From Forficula auricularia (lineage: Eukaryota > Arthropoda > Insecta > Dermaptera > Forficulidae), in contig JALMQS010000133.1 of NCBI GenBank assembly GCA_024734495.1, positions 431,182-495,181 on the forward strand: a DNA stretch of 64,000 nt. The letters are read 5' to 3'. A program made the position numbers and the translations under genes. The notes beneath the pieces are model-generated. The model did not search any database, was not told where the DNA came from, and saw nothing but the letters and a program-made list of their open reading frames with translations. Of this stretch, positions 46,001 through 55,756 are shown piece by piece. Position 1 is the first letter of the stretch. Every line of letters begins with the position of its first letter.

Positions 46001-49000
46001 AATTATCTAAATAAATAAATAAATAAATAAAAAACTAAACCAACATTAAACAATAACCAATACATATTTTAGGACAATTTTGATTCATAGTTACAACACA
46101 GTTTCTGAAATAATAATGAATAAATAATGAAAAATGTATAAAAAAAATTTACACCAAAAACAATTTGGCAACAGCCCATTTATTTAACCAGCGAAAGATG
46201 TATAAAGCGCGCATGCGCTAGATTTTTCAAAATTATAATTTTAATAAGGTGTAACGTAGGCGTTGATTACATTTGTTAAAAAATAACAAAACGATTTTTA
46301 TAGAAATAAATCGACCTTTAAAATGTATTTTATCTGTCATTTTAATATAAAAATATTCAATCTCTTACAATGGTGCCAGATTTGTCAAACGAGCACGGGA
46401 TTGGCTAGAATTGGTACATAAACAGCAAAAAGTTTTGGGCTTATGAATCCTTATTGTCTGTTCTATATACTCCAGCATTAACTTTTTGCTAGTATTGTCG
46501 CGAAACAACTACCTTAAACCTAAAATCTCTTAATTTATTATTGAACCTGGATAGCTATATGCATTTTTTTCTCACATTTATTATTTTTATTTAATTTTTT
46601 TTTATGTTTTCAGAATCTATAATAATAATGGAATTTTTATCAAATGTGAATATAATAGATTTGATTCTGAAACTGATGCAGATAATTATGATTATAATGA
46701 AACAAATGAATCACATGTTCAAAATAATTCAATGATTAGTATTCCAAGAGAAAATGATTCCGATAATGAAGATGAAGATTTTAATTTGGCTTCAGAAGAT
46801 TCTATTTGTGAATCAGAAAATTTAAATTTAGAAGAAATGGATTTGAATTCATCTTCACAAGTTAATACTTTAAGCTCAGAAAATTGTAATTTAGAAAGAA
46901 ATAGAAAAAAAGAAGGAATCGATGAAATTGATTCAAAAGCTATAAGAGCTTATTCTCCTGAAGCACAAGTTTTATGTTATAATATATTTCTATATTTTCG
47001 TGAACAACTTGGTTACTCTAAATCAAAAGCGATCAAAGAAACATCTAGAGCGACGGGTATTTCAATACGAACAATTTACAAAATCCAAAATAAAGTACCA
47101 GGAGGTTGGTATAGTTTATTTTAACTTATATATTTTTTAATCGATTATTGGTTGAGGTTGAGATTATATTTGATATCTATTATAATTACAGTAGAGCGTC
47201 GATAATCCGGATTAATTGTGAACGGAACCTGCCGGATTATCAAAATATCCGGATTTTCGAAAAAAAACCAAAAAAGGTCGTTTGAGTTCATAACAAAAAG
47301 AAAACTTGCTAAAACCGTTAATAATTCACTTTAGTGGTTGAACTTATAATGTATTTTAATGAAAGAATATACATACATATGATATGTAAATATATATGTT
47401 CATACATATGTATTTACGCATCAACGCTTTTGTTTGACAAATATGTATGTATATATATTCATTTCAACTTTTTTTCACCAAAATTGAATCCAGATTTTTG
47501 GAGTTGGGATTATCGACTCTCTACTGTATTACTATAATAAAATGTAACAATTAGAAGTTAGGTAGTACTTGTGGACCGTCGTCCTGAACTGTTTAAGATT
47601 GTAGGATTCGGAAAAAGATGAAAATGGGAAATCAAAGAAACTAACAAATTGAGTATTTGTTTGTAATTTGAAGCGAAGGGATTTTATATTTTTGAAAATA
47701 GCTTATTTCGTATGAATGAAGCCTTAATAACTATCGTTATAATCAATCCCAGAGTTGCATCTATAATATATATATATAATGGGAAAGGGTTCTTTTATTT
47801 TTTTTATGGCCTTCGGATACTATAGTGTATTATGGCCATTGAGTGTTCGTGTGTGAGTGAGGAAGTGGGTGTAAATTAGTGTAGGGATCAGATTATAGCC
47901 GATCAAATATTTGCAGCGATTAGAAGGGGTGCTCTATAACCACTCGGCCAACATGACCCCCGGTTCTTTTATTATTGTTATTTATTTATTAAACAATGCT
48001 CAGAGGTAGATGCCTCGCAGAGGAGATACAACAAAGAATATAAGTCATTTGATACAGTAAATATATGAGTAAAGTACTCTCAGTAGAGTTAACCTCCCAA
48101 CCCAAAGGGAAGCCCAGAACCAGCGACACAGTCCCCCAAGCCCCCTCTCCCGATCTTGATTGAATAATGGAAAGATGGTAAAGAAACTAATGTCCGGATG
48201 TGTGTAAGAATGGGCGTAAATTAGAGTTTGAACTGAAATAGAAGCCAAGTTTACTGCAGATTTTGCTACAGTGTAATGTGATCGTTCCTAGAGAGGTCTA
48301 AAGTGACAACTATCATTGTTGATATCTCACAAAACTCCTAAGGATTATTTACAGGGATCCTCCAAACAATATTCAATATTGCACTAGGGGCTCGTGTATA
48401 GGCACTGCGGAACTGTAACACACCATATTTTTTTAATTGATATTATCGATAACATTCAATATAATGAGTTTTTTACTTTACCATATGTATGGTCAAGTAT
48501 TGTAATCGTGCATGAAAAAAGTGTTTTTTTCCTTCTTTTTTTTGAAATATCTCAAAAAAGGCTGAACTATTTTGATTAAAAAAAATTGAACTAAACCATG
48601 GCATTTTCCTCTACAAAAAAGCTCTAATAAGTGAACATCGAAAAAATTATATTTTTCGAGATAATAATTGTTTTGTCAAAATGTCTGTTTGTTAGTTAGT
48701 TAGTTAGTCTGTGCGTTACCAAATTTGTGGACGAGCTAGCTCAAAAACTAGTGTGAATATCGAAACCAAATTTCACACGTAGTTTTGGTACATTGAGATT
48801 AAGAGCTGATTAGATTTTAGTGCATAGCGACCCAAAATTAAGGGGGGTCGAAAGGGTGGGGGGGGGGTTAAAAATTAAAAATCTAGGTCGTTTGAGCAAA
48901 CTCAACCAAATTTTGTATACATAATCAGTGGACCCCCAGAAGTCTAAAAATGCAAAATCTAACCTCCCAAAATGGGGGGGGAGTGGAGGGTCAAAAAATA

Positions 49001-50086
49001 AAAATCTTGGCCATTTACCAAACTCAACCAAATTTTGTATACATAATCAGTGGGCCCCCAGAAGTCTAAAAATGCAAAAACTAACCGCCCAAAATGGGGG
49101 GGGGGGGTGGAGGGTCAAAAAATGAAAATCTTGGCCATTTACCAAACTCAGCCAAATTTTGTATATATAATCAATGTGCCCCTAGTAGTATAAAAATGCA
49201 AAAACTAACCCCCCTCCCCTACATGATTATAAATAATTTTATTAAATATTAATGTAAGTGAGGGACCAGGTTGTATGGTAAAGTCAAGTGGATGGCTACA
49301 TCAGAACACGTCAGCTTATTTTTTCTTTAATTCTTTCTTGATTCTTGTACATTATATAATCCCTAAGCATAATGTCTGTAGCCATCCCTACAAAAATGTC
49401 ACTTCAGGAATAGCGCTCTTAATTAAACTTTAATTTCTTAATTCTCTGTAAAAATTTCCGAGGTTCTGAAAACGATTTTAAAACAAAAATTCAGCAACAG
49501 GGAATTAAGACCTTTATAATCTAAATTGAATTTACAAGTGTAAATGCTTTAGCTTTTTCTTGGGCATTAGAAAGAATGAGAAAGAAATGAATAATATGTT
49601 TAGCTTAATTGAAAACTATTAACACATCGAACTTTTTTCATTTTATTTAAAAATTTTATCCTATATATTACTAATATTTTCTCTTTTCAGGTAAGCACAC
49701 ACCTTTTAGAGTTGATTTCATTTATAAAAAAATAGATTCATGTTAATTATAATAGTGTTTAAGAAATTCATGTCAAATATATAAATTTAAATATAATTTT
49801 GTTTTCAGGGGCTGATCTTGATTGGAAAAATTCCCGAAAACCATTTTATAAAAATTCACGAAAATTTAAATATTCAGATGACATTATTAATAAAATTAAA
49901 GAAAAATTAACTAAATTAAGAAATGAGAAAACGTATTTCACATTAATTGATGCATTAATATCGATCAATGAAGATTCTGAATTGCCTAGTTTTAAAAGAT
50001 CAACTTTAATTAATTTATTCAATGATAATGGAATTATATTCAAAAGAACCCATGGTAAAAACGGAATTTATACATTTAAAAAATAG
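43020..50086 (+). CDS. HTH protein resembling the DNA-binding half of a DDE transposase
   Basis: Exons: 43020-43033 (MNDEE, donor GTAAGT), 46614-47104 (acceptor TTTTCAG, donor GTTGGT), 49809-50086 (acceptor TTTTCAG, stop TAG). They sum to 783 bases, in frame, 260 residues. AATAAA lies at 50174. Seen: residues about 5-105 are acidic and Ser/Asn-rich; about 110-165 hold a helix-turn-helix (YFREQLGYSKSKAIKETSRA, TGISIRTIYKIQNK). The last exon has a second winged-helix-like part (KFKYSDDIINKIKEKLTKLR, SFKRSTLINLFNDNGIIFKR). Family knowledge: an HTH followed by this kind of domain precedes the catalytic core in Tc1/IS630-like DDE transposases. No DDE domain follows. I infer a domesticated DNA-binding protein; a degenerate transposon is the alternative. 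Confidence 0.65.
43284..43727 (+). CDS. unassigned basic ORF, TE-associated type
   Basis: 147 residues starting MHVSTFLPLQ. It has an acidic SDFESDDGE patch, then SKWIRNIAMKRHAEGKSY, then TCKFKCFTKINDTAKPP. The basic SKW...GK...C-X3-C-F arrangement reminds me of the N-terminal region of transposon-associated proteins in arthropods. It lies inside intron 1 of the HTH gene on the same strand and could be a transposon remnant. Start and function are unproven. Confidence 0.35.
   Translation: MHVSTFLPLQKVPRSRRRFSVFNSSAEITSLVQSDFESDDGEQKQKVVKKRASRDESKWIRNIAMKRHAEGKSYIDIKNKNKCLKGERKTGKNFTCKFKCFTKINDTAKPPDCLWFYERLKFQGDEEPTQPEEDRFTDYYFVFVYYF
43998..44835 (-). mobile_element. hammerhead foldback interrupted by a LINE fragment
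   Basis: Left part: ATAACGAGACTAG, the minus-strand motif at 44014-44054 (core now CTTGATGA), and AAGTACTCTTTTATTGTCTCC. Right part: CAATTCTGCTACTCTCGGC at 44816-44835. A LINE piece (about 44113-44808) separates them, flanked on both sides by AATTTATAA. Confidence 0.65.
44113..44808 (+). mobile_element. LINE RT C-terminal fragment
   Basis: EYLAVGVEEVSDLP, QECKYLGVVFDKKGSSQKEI and GRKLIQSLNSVLW are typical of the region after the RT palm. Further frames read LIYRAEVWDVSAKNK and MDYLSRSCRLRRVD with stops. It ends with a TAAG repeat tail. A 5'-truncated, dead copy. Confidence 0.75.
44840..45720. other. AT-rich intron DNA, nothing recognised
   Basis: Part of intron 1 of the HTH gene. No exon or repeat was assigned. 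Confidence 0.4.
45722..46517. mobile_element. TTAA-flanked TIR element (copy 1)
   Basis: TTAA GGTAGTTGTTCCGC at the left and GCGAAACAACTACC TTAA at the right. At 796 bp it is the longest of three relatives. TTAA duplication is the signature of piggyBac-type insertion. No transposase. Confidence 0.75.
47189..47526. mobile_element. pogo-like MITE
   Basis: CAGTAGAGCGTCGATAATCC at the left and GGGATTATCGACTCTCTACTG-type complement at the right (47506-47526), with TA on both sides. It lies in intron 2 of the HTH gene. Confidence 0.85.
47805..47962 (-). repeat. tRNA-derived SINE-like sequence
   Basis: The minus strand reads GTCATGTTGGCCGAGTGGTTA, a good A-box of the leucine/serine tRNA type. The B-box is not convincing, and the sequence continues into non-tRNA DNA. 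Confidence 0.45.
47990..48470. other. unassigned intron DNA
   Basis: GC content is slightly higher between 48060 and 48150 (CCCCAAGCCCCCTCTCCCG). A likely old repeat; no recognised protein. Confidence 0.35.
48474..49322 (-). mobile_element. dispersed element with ~100-bp tandem units (copy 2, inverted)
   Basis: Reverse orientation of 21906-22757. TACTTTACCATATGTATGG at the left end, three internal units (CCAAATTTTGTATACATAATC, poly-G) and CAGAACACGTCAGCTTATTT at the right. It lies in intron 2 of the HTH gene. Confidence 0.85.
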
Positions 50087-50284
50087 ACTCATGAGTGTAA
50101 AACAACTCAACGTGATAAATACTTTAGGTTTATAAATATTTTATAATTGTAATTATTTCTCTGTATATGTGTCAATAAAATAATCTAACTATTATATTAT
50201 TATTAATTTATTTATCAGAGTAGTACATAGTATCCATTTTATACAATATAATTTATATCAAATAAATATATTGAATCCATTTTC

Positions 50285-50865
50285 TTTGTTGGGTTTCTGG
50301 TCTTCTTCTCTCTGTCGTCCCTTCACTATCCGTCTTCTCGTCCCTCATCCTTCTGTTCTTCATCAATCTTCTTGATTATTTCCAGTAGTTCCTCGGCAAT
50401 CCGTCCAGTCAGTCCCATCCACCACCTTTCCATCTTTATCCCTGTCCTTCTTTCGAACTCTTTGCAGTTCTCTGCATGCTGGGAGTTTTCTTTTTCTTGC
50501 CTGCACCCTCTACACATCTCTCCACCTCTACTCTCTTGTCCCCCCCATATATTGCCACATCGCGCTCTCGCCCATAATTTCTTCTTTTCTTCGTCCTTAG
50601 CCATGTCGTATAAATATTCCTCTCCACTTATGTCTGTCTTCAAGTGTCTATGGTAAGGACAGTATGTCGATTTGCCAATCTTTACCCAGTCCTGTATTGT
50701 CTGTTATATGTCTGTCATTAGTACTTCTTCCATCTTCCTTATCATATCCCTCCTCGTTCCCTTCCACCACTCCTCTCCATTCTCTGCCATTCTCTCCATC
50801 TCCTTCCCCCATTTTGTTCTTCACCCCTCTCTTTATTTCCTCCCAGCAAATTTTCACCCATCTCC
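50285..50865 (-). mobile_element. LINE ORF2 3' part (broken)
   Basis: The minus strand reads KLWARARCGNIWGGQESRGG, then CRGCRQEKENSQHAENCKEF, a CX2C...H...C cluster typical of the C-terminus of insect-type LINE ORFs. It belongs with the RT piece at 51540-52110. Confidence 0.7.
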
Positions 50866-51097
50866 TTAATATAAAGTGCCGATGCTCGGTAACTTTTTGC
50901 CTCTAAATAGCTTAAGTTTCAAATTTCAAGGCTCTGCGACTTACCGAAGACGAGATATGAATGATTAAAATATTTATTTTACGATATTCCTAATTTACAC
51001 CCCCTTCCTTTATTTCAATCGGATTAAAATCTATACACGACTAATAACTCATGACACTTGATAAATACTTACACCAATTAAAAAAAATCCGTTTTTT

Positions 51098-51515
51098 ATT
51101 TTTAATGCAAACGAATGCAAGAAGGGGCACACCAGTAAAGATGCAGCTCCTATGTATCTCGAAAGACCCTTGCAATACCGAAGAGAATGGAAAGTTGATT
51201 AAGTGAGAGGGTGGAGACGTAGGTGTTTATGCACTCGGGTTTTGAAGGTTTGAAGATTATAGGTGGTGGGAAAGATGGAGGTTGGGAGAGAATTCCAGTT
51301 CCTTGGAGTCATGGGGATATACGTATTGGCGAATGAAGTGGTCCGGCACTTTTCTAATTTGACCGCGAAAGAGTGTTGGGAGTCGGCAAACGCGTACTAT
51401 GCGCAAAGCATACTTTGGGGGGGGAACTATTGATTTTATCTCATCAGAGCACCTGCAGTGATAGTATCTATAGAAAATGGAAAGGGCAGAGACATTTCTT
51501 CGATGAACTAGCTAT
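51098..51515 (-). mobile_element. Jockey/CR1-like LINE 3' fragment inserted in another LINE
   Basis: Reverse complement of the 3' end of the 35.3-36.6 kb LINE: GATGCAGCTCCTATGTATCTC at the left, and GGTCCGGCACTTTTCTAATTTG within. It separates the two halves of the flanking LINE. Confidence 0.8.
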
Positions 51516-51539
51516 ATTAAAGTGTCGGACTCAGTGGGC

Positions 51540-52110
51540 ACCCCTGCCTAAGCCCTCTTTTCGCCCAGAAGTATTCTCCTTCCCCTGTTGCTATTCTGTT
51601 CTTGGTTTCTCTGTACATTGCCCTCATCATTTTTGACATCCTTCCCCCATCCCTATTTCACTCACTTTTTCAAATCATTTTCTTCTATTCACTCTATTGA
51701 ATGCCGCTTTGAAATCTATAAACATCACAAACAATTTATTTCCTTTTTTTCTTAATCTCTTTTCGATTACAGTGTTCATGATAAAAATTGCGTCTTGTGT
51801 CTCATACTTCTCTCTGAACCCATTTTGGCTCTCTTTTATCTTGTTCTTCCTTTCCAGCCATTGCCTTATCCTTGTGTCCATAAGTCCCGCGATCAGTTTA
51901 TATGACGAGTTCAGCAGGGACACCCCTCTGTAATTTTTCACTTCCTTCCTGTCGCCTGCCTTAAGGATCGGAATGAACCTCTACCCGTGCCTTTCTCCAA
52001 TTCTCATTTATTCCTAACAATAATTCCATTTTTAATTCCTCAGGCAGATTTTTATAGAATTCACCACTAATTCCATTTGTTCTCGGCGCTTTTCGCCTTT
52101 TCAAAATAAT
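51540..52110 (-). mobile_element. LINE reverse-transcriptase fragment
   Basis: Minus strand: NYRGVSLLNSSYKLIAGLM, KESQNGFREKYETQDAIFIM and LFVMFIDFKAAFNRVNRRK, which are RT fingers and motif A. Motifs B and C are not seen. Confidence 0.85.
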
Positions 52111-52785
52111 CTATTTATTATAAATAAATTAAACCTATTTTACTACATTAATTTTTATAAATGCGTTTTCTTTCCTTTGTCAAAATAATCGGAGTTAAAG
52201 AATAATGTAATTTCTTTAAATTTCTTAGTTTTTTTATTTCCTAATTTTTTTTTTTTTTATAATCCCATTTGCATGAAATGGGATTTACAAAAGTTCAACA
52301 ATTCTTTGCAGTCAAATTGAAAACAAATCCAACCAAATAATTCATAAAATTATTTATTTCAATTACTTTAGGGTAAAATTTGAAGTGCACCCTTCTTGCA
52401 AAACTTCTTGAGTAGTCAATCTTTTCAAGACTCCTTTTTTCAATTGCAATCTAATTCCCTTAACATTCCAAACTTTTCATCATCCCCTCTAAAGGATTTT
52501 GGGATAATTATTAATTTAACTTCATTAAAAGATTGACCATTGTAGTACCTATAAAAAAAGGGAAACAGTTATAAATTTGAGAAAATGGGACTTGTGAACA
52601 AAGATATTCGGGGCTACGAGTCTATTGATTTTTAGAATCGCTTCTAAAATGGATTCAAGTTTAAGAATGATTTCTATCTTATCTTCAGAACTGTATTCCA
52701 GGCACTGCGGAAAAGTATTGAAGTTCAAATCACTTCTGATCTAAGATTAAAAAATAATTCCCGTTTTCTACAGCATGTATATAAG
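52111..52785. other. AT-rich intergenic DNA, nothing recognised
   Basis: No gene or repeat was assigned. Confidence 0.4.
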
Positions 52786-53361
52786 TCATGTTTTGACAGA
52801 CCGTTGCATTATCAGAAATAAGAAAGTGTTCAGAGGAAGGGTGGATAGGAAAGTGTCTGTGCACCTGGTTCTTGAAGGACTGAAGATTCTAAGATTTTGT
52901 AAAGGAGGTAGGGAGAAAGCTCCAGTTTCTAAATCATGGGGATAAACGTATTGGCAAATAAAAATATTCGGTTTTTGACCGCAAAGGGATGTTGGGACTC
53001 TGCGAATCACATGTAACAATCTTAAAGCAAGCTTTTTGGGGAATTATTGACTATATTTCATCGAAGCTCATGTCATGATAATATCTATAAAAAAAAAGGC
53101 AAAAGAATCTGGCTCCTCTCCACGGATGGAGCCATATTTGAGATAGGTGCAGATTTGGACCTTGTAGAGGGTGAGAAGTTGCGGGACCCTAAAATAATAA
53201 CGTCTGAACCTAAATAAGAAACCAGGATTCGTTGTAGCATTCCAAGAGAGGCCAGACCTGAATGAGATGCCCAACATGGACGGTTTATCACACATCTTCA
53301 TGGTGATCAATCTAAAGAAAATGTCTGGAAAATTTTTATACTTATACATAGAATTAGCCAT
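52786..53361 (-). mobile_element. old, diverged copy of the 35-kb LINE
   Basis: The minus strand reads KMCDKPSMLGISFRSGLSW, PQLLTLYKVQICTYLKYGS and VYPHDLE, aligning with residues near the C-terminus of the 35.3-36.6 kb LINE. Many stops and frameshifts. Confidence 0.75.
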
Positions 53362-53369
53362 TGTTTCGC

Positions 53370-55756
53370 CTGCATTAAAATTGATTAAATCATTTTACTC
53401 CATTTTTCAAGAGAGTTCAGGTCGATCAAATAAGCAACACTATTGCGATTATTTAAAAGGAAGGAACCGCAAAAGCTTCTATCGTCAGGTAGCAGCTGGA
53501 TTATAAGATAAAATGATTAAGAAGAGGAGAAATTAATTAAACTACCAATTCGTATTTAAACCTATTCATAAAGAGGTATCAATCCATTATTTCTGATAAA
53601 TGTATTTATTTAAGAAGGAAAGGATTATTAAGGGTTAATAAAAATTTAATTTGAAAATAAAAATTATATATAATTTATTAAGATAAAATATAAATACAAA
53701 TATGAATAAAATTATTATTATATATTTTGTCAAAAAAGCAGATCTCTTTTACATTAATATTGAAATGCAAATAAATACACACTGGGTTTTATCATTATTC
53801 CCAACTTCTGGCTCGCTTAAATAATAATTTTTAACATTAATAATAACACTTCTTTAATTCTCATAATTTAAATCATCTTTAAAAATTGTTTCGTATTTGT
53901 TTCTTTTTTTTTTTAATTAAATGAAAATCAGTCTTTGAGCAATTTTCAACATTTCAAATGTTAAGCTTATATAGGAAGTCCTAAATTTATAACTATTTGC
54001 ATCTTGATAGCCTATATATGGTATTATTGAAATAAATATGTTTCTACCCTGTAGCATATAATTTAAGGTGGAAATTGGTAAACATAATATCTATTTATTA
54101 TTTAGATATTACTTTAGATGCAATTAAAGAAATAAATAGAGGACTATCTCTAAAATTTATGCTGATATTTAATCAAATATATAAATTACGTTATTCTAAA
54201 AGTACAATAATAAATAATTTTTTCGTTAATACTTGTATAATACTTGAAAAATTGGTAAATAATTAGTTATTATTAGATGAATTTTTTATGACCAATGATT
54301 GATGTTGTTTTTTATAGTATGGACAGCATATTGATTAAATATAAAAATAAAAAATTTTGATGAGTTATATCTAGTGATGTGAGAATGAAAAAAATTAAAA
54401 GTAGTAAAAGTCTAATTTTCTTGTAGAGTGAAAATAGATATTATTTTAAAATCACTAAAAGCTTATTCTCTTTCCCTAATAACTAAATTTTTTTATATAT
54501 TATAGTGATAGACTTGTTATTAGGTTGAGGTCGTAGAAAATTATGCAAATTCCTTTTGCAAAGATTAAGTTGATAAGATTTAACAATATTGGCAATGGGA
54601 AGAATTCCAGTCTAGCTGTTTTAAGAACTATTTATATGATTATCTTATTTATTAAGCTATTCACAATTCTAGAAAAAGTATCTTATCAAAAAAAAAAATT
54701 TAATTAGTGAAATATATGATAACTGCTCGAGATATAAAATTTTCTAAGTGTGGTATACTCGATTTTGAGCGTTGGTGATTACTATGGAGAGGATGCTCTC
54801 CATATTAATTTTTGAAATTGTTCACAGGGGTAGTTTCCCATTGCCTTACCCTAGATTTAATGAGGCGCCTTGCATTTTTGCCCGAGTTAAAATGCATATT
54901 TAAGTAAAAATAAAAGATCATACCATTTCCGAATAATCAATCTTCTCCTAAAATACCGGGAAAAATGAAAACAACATCAATTTCTAGCTTAGTCTAAAAA
55001 ATATATAGTAGATATATCTTTTGAGATTACAGTGCCACCGTCCGAGAAAATGCCTGATATTTCCAGCATCAAGCAAGAGCGGATGAAGAGGAAAGGATTG
55101 GACCACCTAGGAGATATATCAACACTATCAATGTTTTCTAATAATAGTTCGTTAAAAAATTTTCACGTATATCCCATTGAATAATATAAATTCTACTATT
55201 GTCTATGTTAAAATATGAGATTCGTATATTTTTGTGTAATTGGAAGAAATTGTCAATATTATCAAGATAATCTAAAATTTTTAACATTACGCGAACTAAA
55301 AGATGGGAACATTTATATATGCTTAAATAATGAAAAACGGTTATATAATCTCAAACTTTGAAAGATAAGTACACATAGCACAACAATATTCATGAAAAAA
55401 CTGAAAAATACTTCGTAAATTTTTCAAATAAATGAAATATTCATTAATGAACAATTTATATGTATTTTTTTCTTACTAATTCTTTGAAATTACTCGTTAA
55501 AATCTTATCAAACAACAACATTGAAATATATTATAATATTTATATATATATATATAGATATATGAATTAATAGAAATTTAAATAAAAATTTATATCTGAT
55601 TTTAACTTTTAATAATAGCTTTAAAAAAAGTGTTGTTTTTTATTTATTTATATAAAAATAAATTTAAATACTTTTTTTAATAAGTACTCTTTGTTCAAAT
55701 AATATAAAAATAATTGCTTTTTGTTTTTCCTTAATAAAGCAAAATTTGAAAACTTA
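53370..55756. other. intergenic DNA downstream of dlg
   Basis: AT-rich. The ORF 54075-54266 (+) has no recognisable domain. TTTATT (AATAAA on the minus strand) occurs near 55640, about 115 bases past the dlg stop and a candidate poly(A) signal. Confidence 0.45.

Noticed and set aside
48045..48248. ORF on the minus strand at 48 kb
   Set aside because: No family resemblance, and it lies in repeat-like intron DNA.
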